A DNA stretch of 64,000 bases from Gemmatimonadaceae bacterium (lineage in GTDB: Bacteria; Gemmatimonadota; Gemmatimonadetes; Gemmatimonadales; Gemmatimonadaceae): positions 744,001 to 808,000 of the forward strand of contig JAHBVT010000001.1 in assembly GCA_019637355.1 (NCBI GenBank). Reading direction: 5' to 3'. Below are positions 8,601 to 16,809 of this stretch, piece by piece. The position numbers and the translations under genes were made by a program. The number at the start of each line of letters is the position of its first letter. The stretch's first letter is position 1. The notes under the pieces were generated by a model. The model had not been told where the DNA came from, did no database searches, and was given only the letters and a program-made list of their open reading frames with translations.

Positions 8601-9760
8601 GGCTGCGTATCCTGCAGTTGGAGATACTCGAGATCATCGGTGTCACGGCGCACCGTGTACACGCCGTTCCGGCCAAAGCCGACGACGCGCATCTTGGGGG
8701 ACAGTGCGACCCGTCTCGCCAGCTGACCGCGCGCATCGACGACATCGAAGAGTTGGCCAGCGCCGGCCGGCCCGAGCCGCTCAATCCAGAGCATTCCGTC
8801 CGGTGCGAACCGCAGCGCACGGCCGAAGAAGGGAGGGAGCACGTCCGGCCATTCCGGTGGTTCCTGGTACGGCCGACGCACCCATCCGGCCGTCATCGCT
8901 CCACCCGCGCCCATCTGAAGGGTCGCCACGGGCTGCTCTTGGCGCTGTCGCCACTCGGCTTTGAGCTCAACGCTCATCGGCACAGCGCGATACGAGATCG
9001 GTGGTCCCTCGACGACGCGCCCGGTCGGGTCGACGAAGCGTACGCGATAGGGGTCGGTGGTCACGATCGCGATGCGACCGTCGGGCGCGACCGCCCATTG
9101 GTCGACTGTCGCATACGGTGGTGGCGGACCACCCGCACGGCGCTGACCTCCATTGGCTGGGCTCGGCGCCACGGGACGGACGAGGGGCGACCGCACCCGC
9201 TGGCTGACGCGTCCGATTGTATCGAGGCGCCCGGAGGCGCGATTGAGTCGACGAACTCCGGAGTACCCCTCCTGGCGGTCAGCGGGAGAGGTCAACATCA
9301 CCAGCTCATACAGGTTGCCGCGGGCATCCGATTGCACGTCCGGACGAAAGAAGAGCGGTGCGCCGGGCTCGAAGCCGTTCGCGCCGATGCGCCCGTCAGT
9401 CGCCCCACGGGTGACGATGAGCAGTGCACGACCCCCGCCAGTCATGTCGACTGCGAGCGTTGTATCACCGGGGAGAGCCAAGAGGTCGAGCGGCAAAGTG
9501 TACTCCCCGGGGCCCCTCCCTTGCCGGCCGAGCGGTGTGGCCGTCATCGCACGGAGGTCGACACGGACGATGCGATTCTCAATGTCGTCGAGGACGAGCA
9601 CGCGTCCATCTGGCTCCTCGCGTACCGCGGCGACGCGCGAGAATGGCTCGCTGAAGGTGGCGCGTACGCGACCGAGGCTCGTCGCGGAGACCTCTTGAGC
9701 GCCAATCGATCCCGGGAGAGCTGCAAGCCCGAAGACGAGAGCATAGCGGCGTAGTCGCAT
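8597..9760 (-). CDS. secreted 6-bladed beta-propeller protein
   Basis: A 387-residue protein with signal peptide MRLRRYALVFGLAALPGSIG followed by AQE. Repeated blade-like segments (VAAVREEPDGRVLVLDD, GRQGRGPGEYTLP, QWAVAPDGRIAIVTTDP, ALRFAPDGMLWIERLG) match the NHL-like 6-bladed propellers common in Gemmatimonadota. These are usually periplasmic or surface proteins of unknown ligand. Its stop lies in a degenerate attC, so it is probably an old cassette gene. The IS481-type element lies just upstream of its start and may have separated it from its neighbour. Confidence 0.75.
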   Translation of the reverse strand: MRLRRYALVFGLAALPGSIGAQEVSATSLGRVRATFSEPFSRVAAVREEPDGRVLVLDDIENRIVRVDLRAMTATPLGRQGRGPGEYTLPLDLLALPGDTTLAVDMTGGGRALLIVTRGATDGRIGANGFEPGAPLFFRPDVQSDARGNLYELVMLTSPADRQEGYSGVRRLNRASGRLDTIGRVSQRVRSPLVRPVAPSPANGGQRRAGGPPPPYATVDQWAVAPDGRIAIVTTDPYRVRFVDPTGRVVEGPPISYRAVPMSVELKAEWRQRQEQPVATLQMGAGGAMTAGWVRRPYQEPPEWPDVLPPFFGRALRFAPDGMLWIERLGPAGAGQLFDVVDARGQLARRVALSPKMRVVGFGRNGVYTVRRDTDDLEYLQLQDTQP

Positions 9761-9789
9761 TGGCCTGCACCCGAAGAAGTTGGTGTTGA

Positions 9790-11003
9790 ACAGTCGGGGA
9801 CATGGGTAACACAACTGTCCGGGAACATGGGTGACAGTCCTCCCTAAACTGCACGGTCTACCTCCTTTCCGCGAGTTAGCCTGATGCCTTGGCAGGAGAC
9901 CCAGTCCGTGGACCAACGGGAGCAGTTCATCGACGACGTGCAGCGCGGCCGGATGCCGGTGTTGCAGCTGTGCGCGCACTACGGCGTGAGCCGGAAGACC
10001 AGCTACAAGTGGATCGCGCGGGCGCGTGAGGAAGGGCGCCAGGGATTGCAGGACCGGAGCCGCGCGCCGCATCATTGCCCACATCGGATGTCGGCCGAAC
10101 TGGCCGACCTGCTCTGCGCGCTGCGCATCAAGCACGACGACTGGGGTGCGCGGAAGCTCCTGCGGGTCCTGCAACGGCGGCATCCGCACCGCACCGACTG
10201 GCCGGCGCATCCACACCACGGCCCCGAACGACGTGTGGACGACAGACTTCAAGGGCGAGTTCCGCACGGGCGACGGCACGTGGTGCTACCCGCTCACGCT
10301 CGCGGACCAGCACACGCGCTATCTGCTCGCGTGCCGCGCGCGGCCCTCGACGCAGACGGTGACCGCCTGGCCGGTCTTCGAGCGGGCATTCCGCGAGTAC
10401 GGGCTGCCGCGCGCGATCTGCAGCGACAACGGGGCGCCGTTCGCGACCGTGGGGCTGCACGGGCTGTCGCGGCTCAGCGTGTGGTGGCTCAAGCTCGGCA
10501 TCGCGCACCAGCGCATCACGCCGGGGACGCCGAGCGAGAACGGGGCGCACGAGCGGATGCACCGGACGCTGAAGCGGCGCGCGATCCGGCCCGCGCGGGC
10601 GACCGTGCATGCGCAGCAGCGGGCCTTCGACGTGTTTCGTGAGGAGTACAACGAGATCCGGCCGCACGAGACGCGCGGCATGGAGACGCCGGCGTCGCAG
10701 TACGACACGTCGCCGCGCGCCTATCCGTCACGCATCCTCGCGCCGGAGTATCCGGGGCACTTCACGGTGAAGGGCGTGACGACGGGTGGGACCTTCCGCT
10801 TCCACAACCGCCTGCTCTACCTCGCGAATGCGCTGAGCGGGGAGCGGGTCGGCCTGGACAAGGTCGACGATGGCGTGTGGTACATCTACTTCGGCGCCGT
10901 GCTGATTGCGACGCTGGACGAGCGGGATTGCATCATCCGGGAATGACCGACCGAGTGTCACCCATGTTGCCGGACAGAAGTGTTACCTATGTACCCGGAC
11001 TGT
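9790..11003 (+). mobile_element. IS481-type insertion sequence (defective)
   Basis: About 1.2 kb bounded by near-perfect terminal inverted repeats of about 48 bases: ACAGTCGGGGACATGGGTAA on the left and its counterpart ending CGGACTGT on the right, each followed by an inner ACTGTCCGG...CATGGGTGACA block. No flanking target duplication is evident. The transposase inside is broken. It sits at the distal edge of the well-preserved cassette array. Confidence 0.85.
9884..10946 (+). pseudogene. IS481-family transposase, internally deleted and frameshifted
   Basis: The N-terminal half reads in one frame from MPWQETQSVDQREQFIDDV through a helix-turn-helix (VSRKTSYKWIARAREEG) to about base 10195. The catalytic half is in another frame: NDVWTTDFKGEF carries the first catalytic aspartate, AICSDNGAPF the second and TPSENGAHERMHRTLK the glutamate. 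Family members have roughly 30 extra residues between these halves, so a deletion with frame change near 10190-10210 has removed the linker. The element is therefore probably not autonomous. Confidence 0.8.
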
Positions 11004-11051
11004 ACCATTCTGGTCCGGCTAACGTGTGCTTCTGCTGCAGGTGCTCCAATA

Positions 11052-12472
11052 GTTGGTATGAAGCGGCGGCTGGACCTCCGCCCATCCACGGGTGCAAGGT
11101 TCTGCCCCATACCATCTACCGTGCTCGCCGTCTCGCGACGGGGCACACTGCGGAGGCCAGCCGCCATGGATATGATAGGCATCGATCTCCACAAGCGCGA
11201 GAGCCAGCTCTGCATCCTCGACGGGCAGGGCGGCGTCACCGAACGACGCATCGTCACGAGCCGCGACCGCTTCACCGCGGTGCTGGGCGCGCGTCCGCCC
11301 GCACGCATCCTCGTCGAGGCGTCGACCGAGAGCGAGTGGGTCGCGTGCCACCTGGAGGCGCTGGGCCACGAGGTGGTCGTCGCCGACCCGAACTTCGCGC
11401 CGATGTACGCCACGCGCAGCCGGCGGGTGAAGACGGACAAGCGCGATGCGCGGACCCTGGCTGACGCGCTCCGGCTCGGCGCCTATCGTCCGGCGCACCG
11501 CGTCTCGGCGGCGCGGCGGCATGTGCGCGCCGAGTTGGCGGTGCGCGAGGCCTTGGTCCGCACACGCACGCGATGCATCGCGCTCGCCAAGGCCCTCGTG
11601 CGCCGCGACGGCCTGCGCGTGCCGAACAGCACGGCCGCGTGGTTTGTCGAACGACTCACCGCGCTCCCGCTCTCGCCGGTGCTGGCGGCCGAGCTCGCGC
11701 CGCTGGTCGCGATCCTCGCGCCGCTGAACGTGCAGATCGCGGCCGCCGACGCGCGCATCGCGGCGCTCGGGCGGACGGACCCGATCGTCGCGCTGCTGCA
11801 GACGGCCCCCGCCGTCGGGCCGGTGACGTCCAGCGGCATCGTCGCGATCGCGGATGACATCGGCCGGTTCCCGTCGGCGCACCAGTTCGAGGCCTTCCTC
11901 GGGTTGGTGCCCGGGGAGCGGAGCTCGGGCGAGAAGCGGCGACTCGGCCACATCACGAAGGCGGGCAACCGGCGCGCGCGCTATCTCCTGGTCGAGGCGG
12001 CGTGGCGCATCCTCCGCTCCAAGTCAAGCGACACCGCGGTGTTGCGGGCGTGGGCGCAGCGCATCCTGCATCGCCGCGGCACGAAGATCGCGGCGGTCGC
12101 GCTGGCGCGGCGGCTCGCGGGCATCCTCTATGCGATGTGGCGGGACCAGCGGGCGTACGACGCGGGCCACCTGCGGACGCCGCAGCCCGTGCCGGCGTCC
12201 GCCGCATGATCGATGGGTAAGGGCAGGACCTGCGTGGGATCGAGATGACTGAATCGGGAGTGGTGAGCGCGACGCATTTTATGGCCGCAGGTGAGAGCCG
12301 CCCCATAGTTGGCGCCACCATTCCTTCGCAGACCCCAATGCGCCAAGGCCTCGGGCCTCACGAGCGAGCGCGAACAGAAGGATGAGCAGCACCTCGAGCA
12401 GCGCAGGCACAACGGAGAACTGCAACAGCGTCAACGCACCTGGGGCTTGACGCGGGCCGCCGCTTCACAGAA
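11052..12472 (+). mobile_element. IS1111-type element, copy A, inserted in attC
   Basis: A 1421-base element running from GTTGGTATGAAGCGGCGGC to GCCGCCGCTTCACAGAA. The 12-base inverted repeats (TGAAGCGGCGGC and GCCGCCGCTTCA) are subterminal, set in by several bases, as in the IS1111 group of the IS110 family. Removing it restores CCAATA-GAATGCG, the same target position as in the four other copies. No target duplication. About 110 bases precede the transposase and about 260 non-coding bases follow it. Confidence 0.9.
11166..12209 (+). CDS. IS110/IS1111-family DEDD transposase, copy A
   Basis: A 347-residue transposase starting MDMIGIDLHKRESQLC, whose first aspartate belongs to the RuvC-like DEDD domain; ILVEASTESEW carries the glutamate and KTDKRDARTLADALRLG the late aspartates. 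The C-terminal Transposase_20 domain has APAVGPVTSSGIVAIADD, FEAFLGLVPGERSSG and GHITKAGNRRARYLL with the serine proposed to be catalytic in this family. IS1111 relatives use a structured non-coding end of the element to choose targets. Reading frame intact; differs from copy C by a handful of bases. Confidence 0.93.
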   Translation: MDMIGIDLHKRESQLCILDGQGGVTERRIVTSRDRFTAVLGARPPARILVEASTESEWVACHLEALGHEVVVADPNFAPMYATRSRRVKTDKRDARTLADALRLGAYRPAHRVSAARRHVRAELAVREALVRTRTRCIALAKALVRRDGLRVPNSTAAWFVERLTALPLSPVLAAELAPLVAILAPLNVQIAAADARIAALGRTDPIVALLQTAPAVGPVTSSGIVAIADDIGRFPSAHQFEAFLGLVPGERSSGEKRRLGHITKAGNRRARYLLVEAAWRILRSKSSDTAVLRAWAQRILHRRGTKIAAVALARRLAGILYAMWRDQRAYDAGHLRTPQPVPASAA

Positions 12473-12550
12473 GAATGCGCGGGCGAAGCCCGCGCTACCC
12501 AGTGCACCTGTCGGCAGCAAGCTGCGTTATGGCGCGCGCACCCTTGCGCA

Positions 12551-12590
12551 GTAGCACGCGGATGCTACCTTTGTAGCATACCCGTGCTAC
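12551..12590 (+). promoter_or_regulatory. nested palindromic operator of toxin-antitoxin cassette
   Basis: Four half-sites form two nested palindromes: GTAGCAC (12551) pairs with GTGCTAC (12584-12590) and GATGCTAC (12561-12568) pairs with GTAGCAT (12573-12579). The array lies 10 bases before the GGAG-containing leader of the antitoxin gene, the usual place for autoregulation by an AbrB/MazE-type antitoxin. Confidence 0.7.
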
Positions 12591-12600
12591 GGAGAACCCC

Positions 12601-12828
12601 ATGGTCCGTGAACTCACCCTGCGCCAAGTCGGCGGCTCGATCGGCGCCACGATCCCGAAGGACATGGCCGACCGACTGCACCTCGAGGCCGGCGACCGCG
12701 TGCTGGCCGTCGAGACGGACCGGGGCATCCTGCTGACGCCCTACGACCCGGACGTCGCGGCGGGATTGGCCGTGGCCGCCCACGCCGCGAAGAAATTCCG
12801 GAACGCGCTGCGCGAGCTGGCGAAGTAG
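12601..12828 (+). CDS. AbrB/MazE-type antitoxin (partner of Doc)
   Basis: A 75-residue protein with the swapped-hairpin AbrB pattern: VRELTLRQVGGSIGATIPKD, then LHLEAGDRVLAVETDRGILLTPYD. This matches the putative addiction-module antidote family. It would bind DNA through its N-terminal half and neutralise the Doc toxin through its C-terminal tail (AAHAAKKFRNALRELAK). GGAG lies 9 bases before the ATG. It is 3 bases from the toxin gene. The pair runs opposite to the array's usual strand and has its own operator, so it does not rely on the integron promoter. Confidence 0.88.
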   Translation: MVRELTLRQVGGSIGATIPKDMADRLHLEAGDRVLAVETDRGILLTPYDPDVAAGLAVAAHAAKKFRNALRELAK

Positions 12829-12831
12829 CGG

Positions 12832-13227
12832 ATGGCGACGCCCCGTTGGGTGCCGCGACTCGTACTCGACGCCGCACACCTCGACCAGCTGCGCGAGCAC
12901 GGCGGCCTCCCGGGCATTCGGGACGAGAATGCGCTGGAGGCCGCGTTGGCGCGTCCGCAGCAGAAGCACAACTACGAGCCCGACTCCGACCTCGCGACGC
13001 TGGCCGCCGCGTACGCCTTCGGGCTCGCGAAGGCGCATCCGTTCAACGACGGCAACAAGCGGGCCGCGTTTCTGGCGGCGATGATCTTCCTCGGCTTGAA
13101 CGGCAAGGACCTCGACGCGACGGAAGCGGAGGTCGTTCAGGTGATGACCGCGCTGGCTGCCGGTTCGCTTACGGAAGCGGCGCTCGCCACGTGGATGCGT
13201 GAGCGAACTATTCGATTGAAGCTGTAA
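12832..13227 (+). CDS. doc: Doc-type toxin (Fic/Doc family)
   Basis: A 131-residue Doc protein. The Fic-type motif HPFNDGNKRAA (about residue 66) has the catalytic histidine and anion-binding loop; Doc toxins phosphorylate EF-Tu and stop translation. GGLPGIRDENALEAALARPQQ is the conserved N-terminal segment. Length and motif are normal, so the module looks functional. TA cassettes are known to stabilise large chromosomal integrons against loss. Confidence 0.93.
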   Translation: MATPRWVPRLVLDAAHLDQLREHGGLPGIRDENALEAALARPQQKHNYEPDSDLATLAAAYAFGLAKAHPFNDGNKRAAFLAAMIFLGLNGKDLDATEAEVVQVMTALAAGSLTEAALATWMRERTIRLKL

Positions 13228-13237
13228 TCAGCCCAGT

Positions 13238-13373
13238 CGCCATAACGTGTGCTTCTACTGCGAGCGCTCCCATGAAATGCGGTTGTGGGGCCTCGGCAAA
13301 CCTTCCAGAAGATGAAGCCGAGGCCCCACAACCGCCACCGCACCTGCGCTCGTCGGCAGCAAGCGTCGTTATG
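13238..13373 (-). other. attC 26
   Basis: Outer boxes CATAACG and CGTTATGG; inner arms CGAGCGC and GCGCTCG perfectly complementary; loop hairpin GCGGTTGTGGGGCCTCGGC paired with GCCGAGGCCCCACAACCGC. Confidence 0.92.
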
Positions 13374-13381
13374 GCGTGGCG

Positions 13382-13798
13382 CTACGAATCCGATTCGGCC
13401 AGTCGCTGGATCGCTGTTCCGGCGGCGAGCACGAACTCGGCCGACGCCTCCTGGAACTGCGCGCCCTCCGGGACGAGCGCGCAGTCGCCGACGCGGAGAG
13501 TGAGGCGCGAGCCGGCGGCAGTCGGCGTCACGACGTACTCGTAGCCGACCGGGCCGTCGGGGGGCCGCGGCCACTTGTGGACGTGCAGGCTGGCGTAGAG
13601 GCGCGTCGGCGCCACGACGTCGCGATAGGTGAGGGTGGCGTGTCCGGGCCAGGTCAGGGCCACGCCCTGGGCGATGCGCTCGGCGGTGTACTCGGCCGGG
13701 ACGTCGTCCCATTGGCGGATGTAGCGGCAGAGCGTGAGGACATCCCACACGCGCTGCGGGGGCGCGGCGATGTCAATCGTGTGCTCGGCGAATTGCAT
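13382..13798 (-). CDS. SRPBCC (START/polyketide cyclase-like) protein cassette
   Basis: A 138-residue protein beginning MQFAEHTIDIAAPPQRVWDV, the first strand and helix of SRPBCC/AHSA1 ligand-binding proteins. RYIRQWDD, GHATLTYRDVV and GSRLTLRVGDCAL continue the helix-grip fold. The ligand is unknown. Its stop is 8 bases from attC 26 and its start is 32 bases from attC 25, the tight fit of an integron cassette on the array's main strand. Confidence 0.8.
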   Translation of the reverse strand: MQFAEHTIDIAAPPQRVWDVLTLCRYIRQWDDVPAEYTAERIAQGVALTWPGHATLTYRDVVAPTRLYASLHVHKWPRPPDGPVGYEYVVTPTAAGSRLTLRVGDCALVPEGAQFQEASAEFVLAAGTAIQRLAESDS

Positions 13799-13829
13799 AG
13801 ACCGTGAGGGGGCAGGGAGTCCGTCGAGT

Positions 13830-13968
13830 CGCCATAACGTGTGCTTCTGCTGCGAGCGCTTCCATAAGAAGCAGTTGTGGGGCAGCCGCAGGCTGTCCCA
13901 CATACGATAACGCGGCTGCCCCAGAACTGCATCACTAGCTGCGGCTGTCGGCAGCAAGCGTCGTTACG
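13830..13968 (-). other. attC 25
   Basis: Outer boxes intact; hairpin AGCAGTTGTGGGGCAGCCGC paired with GCGGCTGCCCCAGAACTGC. Inner arms CGAGCGC and GCGGCTG match poorly (three mismatches); the second half and loop resemble attC 6, so this site may itself be a recombinant. Confidence 0.88.
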
Positions 13969-13986
13969 CGGCCGCCGCGGCCGGAA

Positions 13987-14277
13987 CTAGAACGCGCGCG
14001 GAGTTTGCTGTCGGCCGTGCACGATCGCCAGAAGCTCGATGGCGTCGGCGTGGACACGGTAGAAGACGCGATGGTTCTCGACGACCAGCTCACGCACGTC
14101 CAGGTCGATGGCTTCCGGCGCGTGCTTGCCCATCTCCGGATGGGCGCGGAGCAGCTGGAGCCGATAATCGATGTGGGCGACGACACCTTCGGCGTAGATC
14201 GCGGAGGTGCGGCTGATGAACTCCGCAATGCCCGCGAGGTCCGAGACCGCGCGGTCGGTCCAGCGCAGCGGCAGCAC
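13987..14277 (-). CDS. ParE/RelE-superfamily toxin
   Basis: A 96-residue toxin starting at a GTG that shares one base with the antitoxin stop (TAGTG). MLPLRWTDRAVSDLAGIAEF and ELVVENHRVFYRVHADAIEL, ending AIVHGRQQTPRAF, are the ParE pattern (fold of RelE, gyrase or ribosome target). Last gene of its cassette; attC 25 begins about 18 bases after its stop. Confidence 0.88.
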   Translation of the reverse strand: MLPLRWTDRAVSDLAGIAEFISRTSAIYAEGVVAHIDYRLQLLRAHPEMGKHAPEAIDLDVRELVVENHRVFYRVHADAIELLAIVHGRQQTPRAF

Positions 14278-14480
14278 TAGGCCGGGCGGCGGATGCGAGC
14301 GCGGATGCGGGCGAGGGCGGTGTCGTGATCGACGGTGCGCCCGGCCTCCGCGTCGGCGAGCCCCTGCTCGATGGCCTGGCGGACGTACACCTCGTAGGCG
14401 AGGTCGTCCCAGCCGGCCCCTTCTGGGAGCTGGTCGACGAGGCGCTTGGCGTCGTCGCGGATGTCAGGAGCGTCAGCCAT
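14277..14480 (-). CDS. antitoxin of ParE-type pair
   Basis: A 67-residue protein, MADAPDIRDDAKRLVDQLPE then WDDLAYEVYVRQAIEQGLAD and AEAGRTVDHDTALARIRARI. This short helical protein is the usual partner upstream of ParE toxins in many phyla. Start chosen at the first ATG after the attC; the frame upstream runs into the IS-split attC 24. Adjacent attC sites on both sides show it is a complete two-gene cassette. Confidence 0.82.
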   Translation of the reverse strand: MADAPDIRDDAKRLVDQLPEGAGWDDLAYEVYVRQAIEQGLADAEAGRTVDHDTALARIRARIRRPA

Positions 14481-14581
14481 GCTTGGAACCTGTCGCGGAG
14501 GGGCGGGGGGCGCAACTGCGGACGTCCCGGAGTCGGTGGCGAGGCCGCGTAACGTGTGCTTCTGCTGCAGGTGCTCCAATA

Positions 14582-16002
14582 GTTGGTATGAAGCGGCGGC
14601 TGGACCTCCGCCCATCCACGGGTGCAAGGTTCTGCCCCATACCATCTACCGTGCTCACCGTCTCGCGACGGGGCACACTGCGGAGGCCAGCCGCCATGGA
14701 TATGATAGGCATCGATCTCCACAAGCGCGAGAGCCAGCTCTGCATCCTCGACGGGCAGGGCGGCGTCACCGAACGACGCATCGTCACGAGCCGTGACCGC
14801 TTCACCGCGGTGCTGGGCGCGCGTCCGCCCGCGCGGATCCTCGTCGAGGCGTCGACCGAGAGCGAGTGGGTCGCGTGTCACCTGGAGGCGCTGGGCCACG
14901 AGGTGGTCGTCGCCGACCCGAACTTCGCGCCGATGTACGCCACGCGCAGCCGGCGGGTGAAGACGGACAAGCGCGATGCGCGGACCCTGGCTGACGCGCT
15001 CCGGCTCGGCGCCTATCGTCCGGCGCACCGCGTCTCGGCGGCGCGGCGGCATGTGCGCGCCGAGTTGGCGGTGCGCGAGGCCTTGGTCCGCACACGCACG
15101 CGATGCATCGCGCTCGCCAAGGCCCTCGTGCGCCGCGACGGCCTGCGCGTGCCGAACAGCACGGCCGCGTGGTTTGTCGAACGACTCACCGCGCTCCCGC
15201 TCTCGCCGGTGCTGGCGGCCGAGCTGGCGCCCTTGATCGCGGTGCTCGCCCCGCTGAACGTGCAGATCGCGGCCGCCGACGCGCGCATCGCGGCGCTCGG
15301 GCGGACGGACCCGATCGTCGCGCTGCTGCAGACGGCCCCCGCCGTCGGGCCGGTGACGTCCAGCGGCATCGTCGCGATCGCGGATGACATCGGCCGGTTC
15401 CCGTCGGCGCACCAGTTCGAGGCCTTCCTCGGGTTGGTGCCCGGGGAGCGGAGCTCGGGCGAGAAGCGGCGACTCGGCCACATCACGAAGGCGGGCAACC
15501 GGCGCGCGCGCTATCTCCTGGTCGAGGCGGCGTGGCGCATCCTCCGCTCCAAGTCAAGCGACACCGCGGTGTTGCGGGCGTGGGCGCAGCGCATCCTGCA
15601 TCGCCGCGGCACGAAGATCGCGGCGGTCGCGCTGGCGCGGCGGCTCGCGGGCATCCTCTATGCGATGTGGCGGGACCAGCGGGCGTACGACGCGGGCCAC
15701 CTGCGGACGCCGCAGCCCGTGCCGGCGTCCGCCGCATGATCGCTGGGTAAGGGCAGGACCTGCGTGGGATCGAGATGACTGAATCGGGAGTGGTGAGCGC
15801 GACGCATTTTATGGCCGCAGGTGAGAGCCGCCCCATAGTTGGCGCCACCATTCCTTCGCAGACCCCAATGCGCCGAGGCCTCGGGCCTCACGAGCGAGCG
15901 CGAACAGAAGGATGAGCAGCACCTCGAGCAGCGCAGGCACAACGGAGAACTGCAACAGCGTCAACGCACCTGGGGCTTGACGCGGGCCGCCGCTTCACAG
16001 AA
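14582..16002 (+). mobile_element. IS1111-type element, copy B, inserted in attC
   Basis: A 1421-base copy with the same ends, the same subterminal inverted repeats and the same attC position (CCAATA-AAATGCGG on removal) as copy A. It shares a distinctive block near 15229-15250 with copy E, so B and E are closest relatives. Confidence 0.92.
14696..15739 (+). CDS. IS110/IS1111-family DEDD transposase, copy B
   Basis: A 347-residue intact transposase with all motifs listed for copy A. It differs from copies A and C by APLIAVLAPL in place of APLVAILAPL around residue 180 and is indistinguishable from copy E at protein level as far as can be read. Confidence 0.93.
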   Translation: MDMIGIDLHKRESQLCILDGQGGVTERRIVTSRDRFTAVLGARPPARILVEASTESEWVACHLEALGHEVVVADPNFAPMYATRSRRVKTDKRDARTLADALRLGAYRPAHRVSAARRHVRAELAVREALVRTRTRCIALAKALVRRDGLRVPNSTAAWFVERLTALPLSPVLAAELAPLIAVLAPLNVQIAAADARIAALGRTDPIVALLQTAPAVGPVTSSGIVAIADDIGRFPSAHQFEAFLGLVPGERSSGEKRRLGHITKAGNRRARYLLVEAAWRILRSKSSDTAVLRAWAQRILHRRGTKIAAVALARRLAGILYAMWRDQRAYDAGHLRTPQPVPASAA

Positions 16003-16067
16003 AAATGCGGTTGTGGGGCCGCCGCAGTCCTTCCATAAAGTGGAGCGGTGGCCCCACAACCGCTACA

Positions 16068-16646
16068 CTAGCCGCGTTTGTCGGCAGCAAGCGTCGTTAC
16101 GTTGCCGCGCGGCGACAAGGTGAGCTCAACCTCCAGCGCTGCCTCCGCCAGGTGCACCGGATCATCGTTCTCGATACTTGGCGCCACTTCCGACCGTGGC
16201 ATCGCGCGTCGCGCTATGCGGAGCATGACGGCAGCAGAACCCGCGCCGAGCGATGCCCCGAGACCGGCGAAGAACAGGTCGCGCAGCATTGAGGGCGCGC
16301 CCGTCAGCACTGCGCCGATCCCTACGAGGAGCGGCAACGCCGCGCCACCGAGAGCGCCCCAAGCGACCATGCGCCTCGTATTCAGCGTGGCGAATGTGCG
16401 TCGACGCTCCGCCACGGCAACGACACCGGCGAAGAGAGCGCCGGCGACTGCGCCTACGAGCGCGAAGAAGCGTGCACCATCGAGGAAGAGCGTCCAGGCG
16501 AACGAGCCGCTCGTGAGTGTGTGGAATCCCGGGGCGCGCGAGAGCCAGTCGAACGCGACGACGGTAGCGCCACCAACCACCGCCCACGGCAGCGCCCACG
16601 TGAGCGCGGTCGAGAGAATGCCGCGAAGTCGTTGAACGATGAGCAT
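16068..16646 (-). CDS. multi-pass membrane protein cassette, unknown function
   Basis: A 192-residue protein starting MLIVQRLRG, chosen because GGAG lies 6 bases upstream. Four hydrophobic segments are visible: ALTWALPWAVVGGATVVAF, FFALVGAVAGALFAGVVAVA, GALGGAALPLLVGIGAVL and LFFAGLGASLGAGSAAVML, then a polar acidic tail. No family recognised. The coding frame runs through the attC outer box without using its TAA and ends at a TAG inside the attC (16068), so the last 14 or so residues are encoded by attC DNA. Confidence 0.72.
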   Translation of the reverse strand: MLIVQRLRGILSTALTWALPWAVVGGATVVAFDWLSRAPGFHTLTSGSFAWTLFLDGARFFALVGAVAGALFAGVVAVAERRRTFATLNTRRMVAWGALGGAALPLLVGIGAVLTGAPSMLRDLFFAGLGASLGAGSAAVMLRIARRAMPRSEVAPSIENDDPVHLAEAALEVELTLSPRGNVTTLAADKRG

Positions 16647-16671
16647 GGACCGCTCCGATGCTTGCTTGGTC

Positions 16672-16809
16672 AACGTAACGTGTGCTTCTGCTGCAAACGC
16701 CCTAATGAAATGCGGTTGTGGGGCCGCTGCAGACGGTCACCTAAAGTGAAGCGGCGGCCCCACAACCGCTACCGCATCCGCGTTTGTCGGCAGCAAGCGT
16801 CGTTATGCG
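16672..16809 (-). other. attC 23
   Basis: Inner arms CAAACGC and GCGTTTG perfectly complementary; loop hairpin GCGGTTGTGGGGCCGCTGC with GCGGCGGCCCCACAACCGC; outer boxes GTAACG and CGTTATG. Confidence 0.92.

Larger units (their letters stand above)
11015..12532 (-). other. attC 27, split by IS1111-type copy A
   Basis: Right half 12473-12532 and left half 11015-11051 restore a complete short-loop attC when the IS is removed. Inner arms CAGGTGC and GCACCTG are perfectly complementary and the loop is GCGCGGGC/GCCCGCGC. This is the most distal intact attC of the array. Confidence 0.85.
14546..16103 (-). other. attC 24, split by IS copy B, halves mismatched
   Basis: Left half (14546-14581) has inner arm CAGGTGC, right half (16003-16103) has GCGTTTG; these do not pair (three of seven mismatched). 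The left arm type elsewhere goes with a short loop but here the right half carries a long GTTGTGGGGCC loop. The two halves look to come from different attC sites. Confidence 0.8.

Noticed and set aside
11019-11951. Long minus-strand frames repeated opposite each IS1111-type transposase
   Set aside because: They recur in every copy because they are the complement of the transposase; composition is R/G/A-rich with no family signature.
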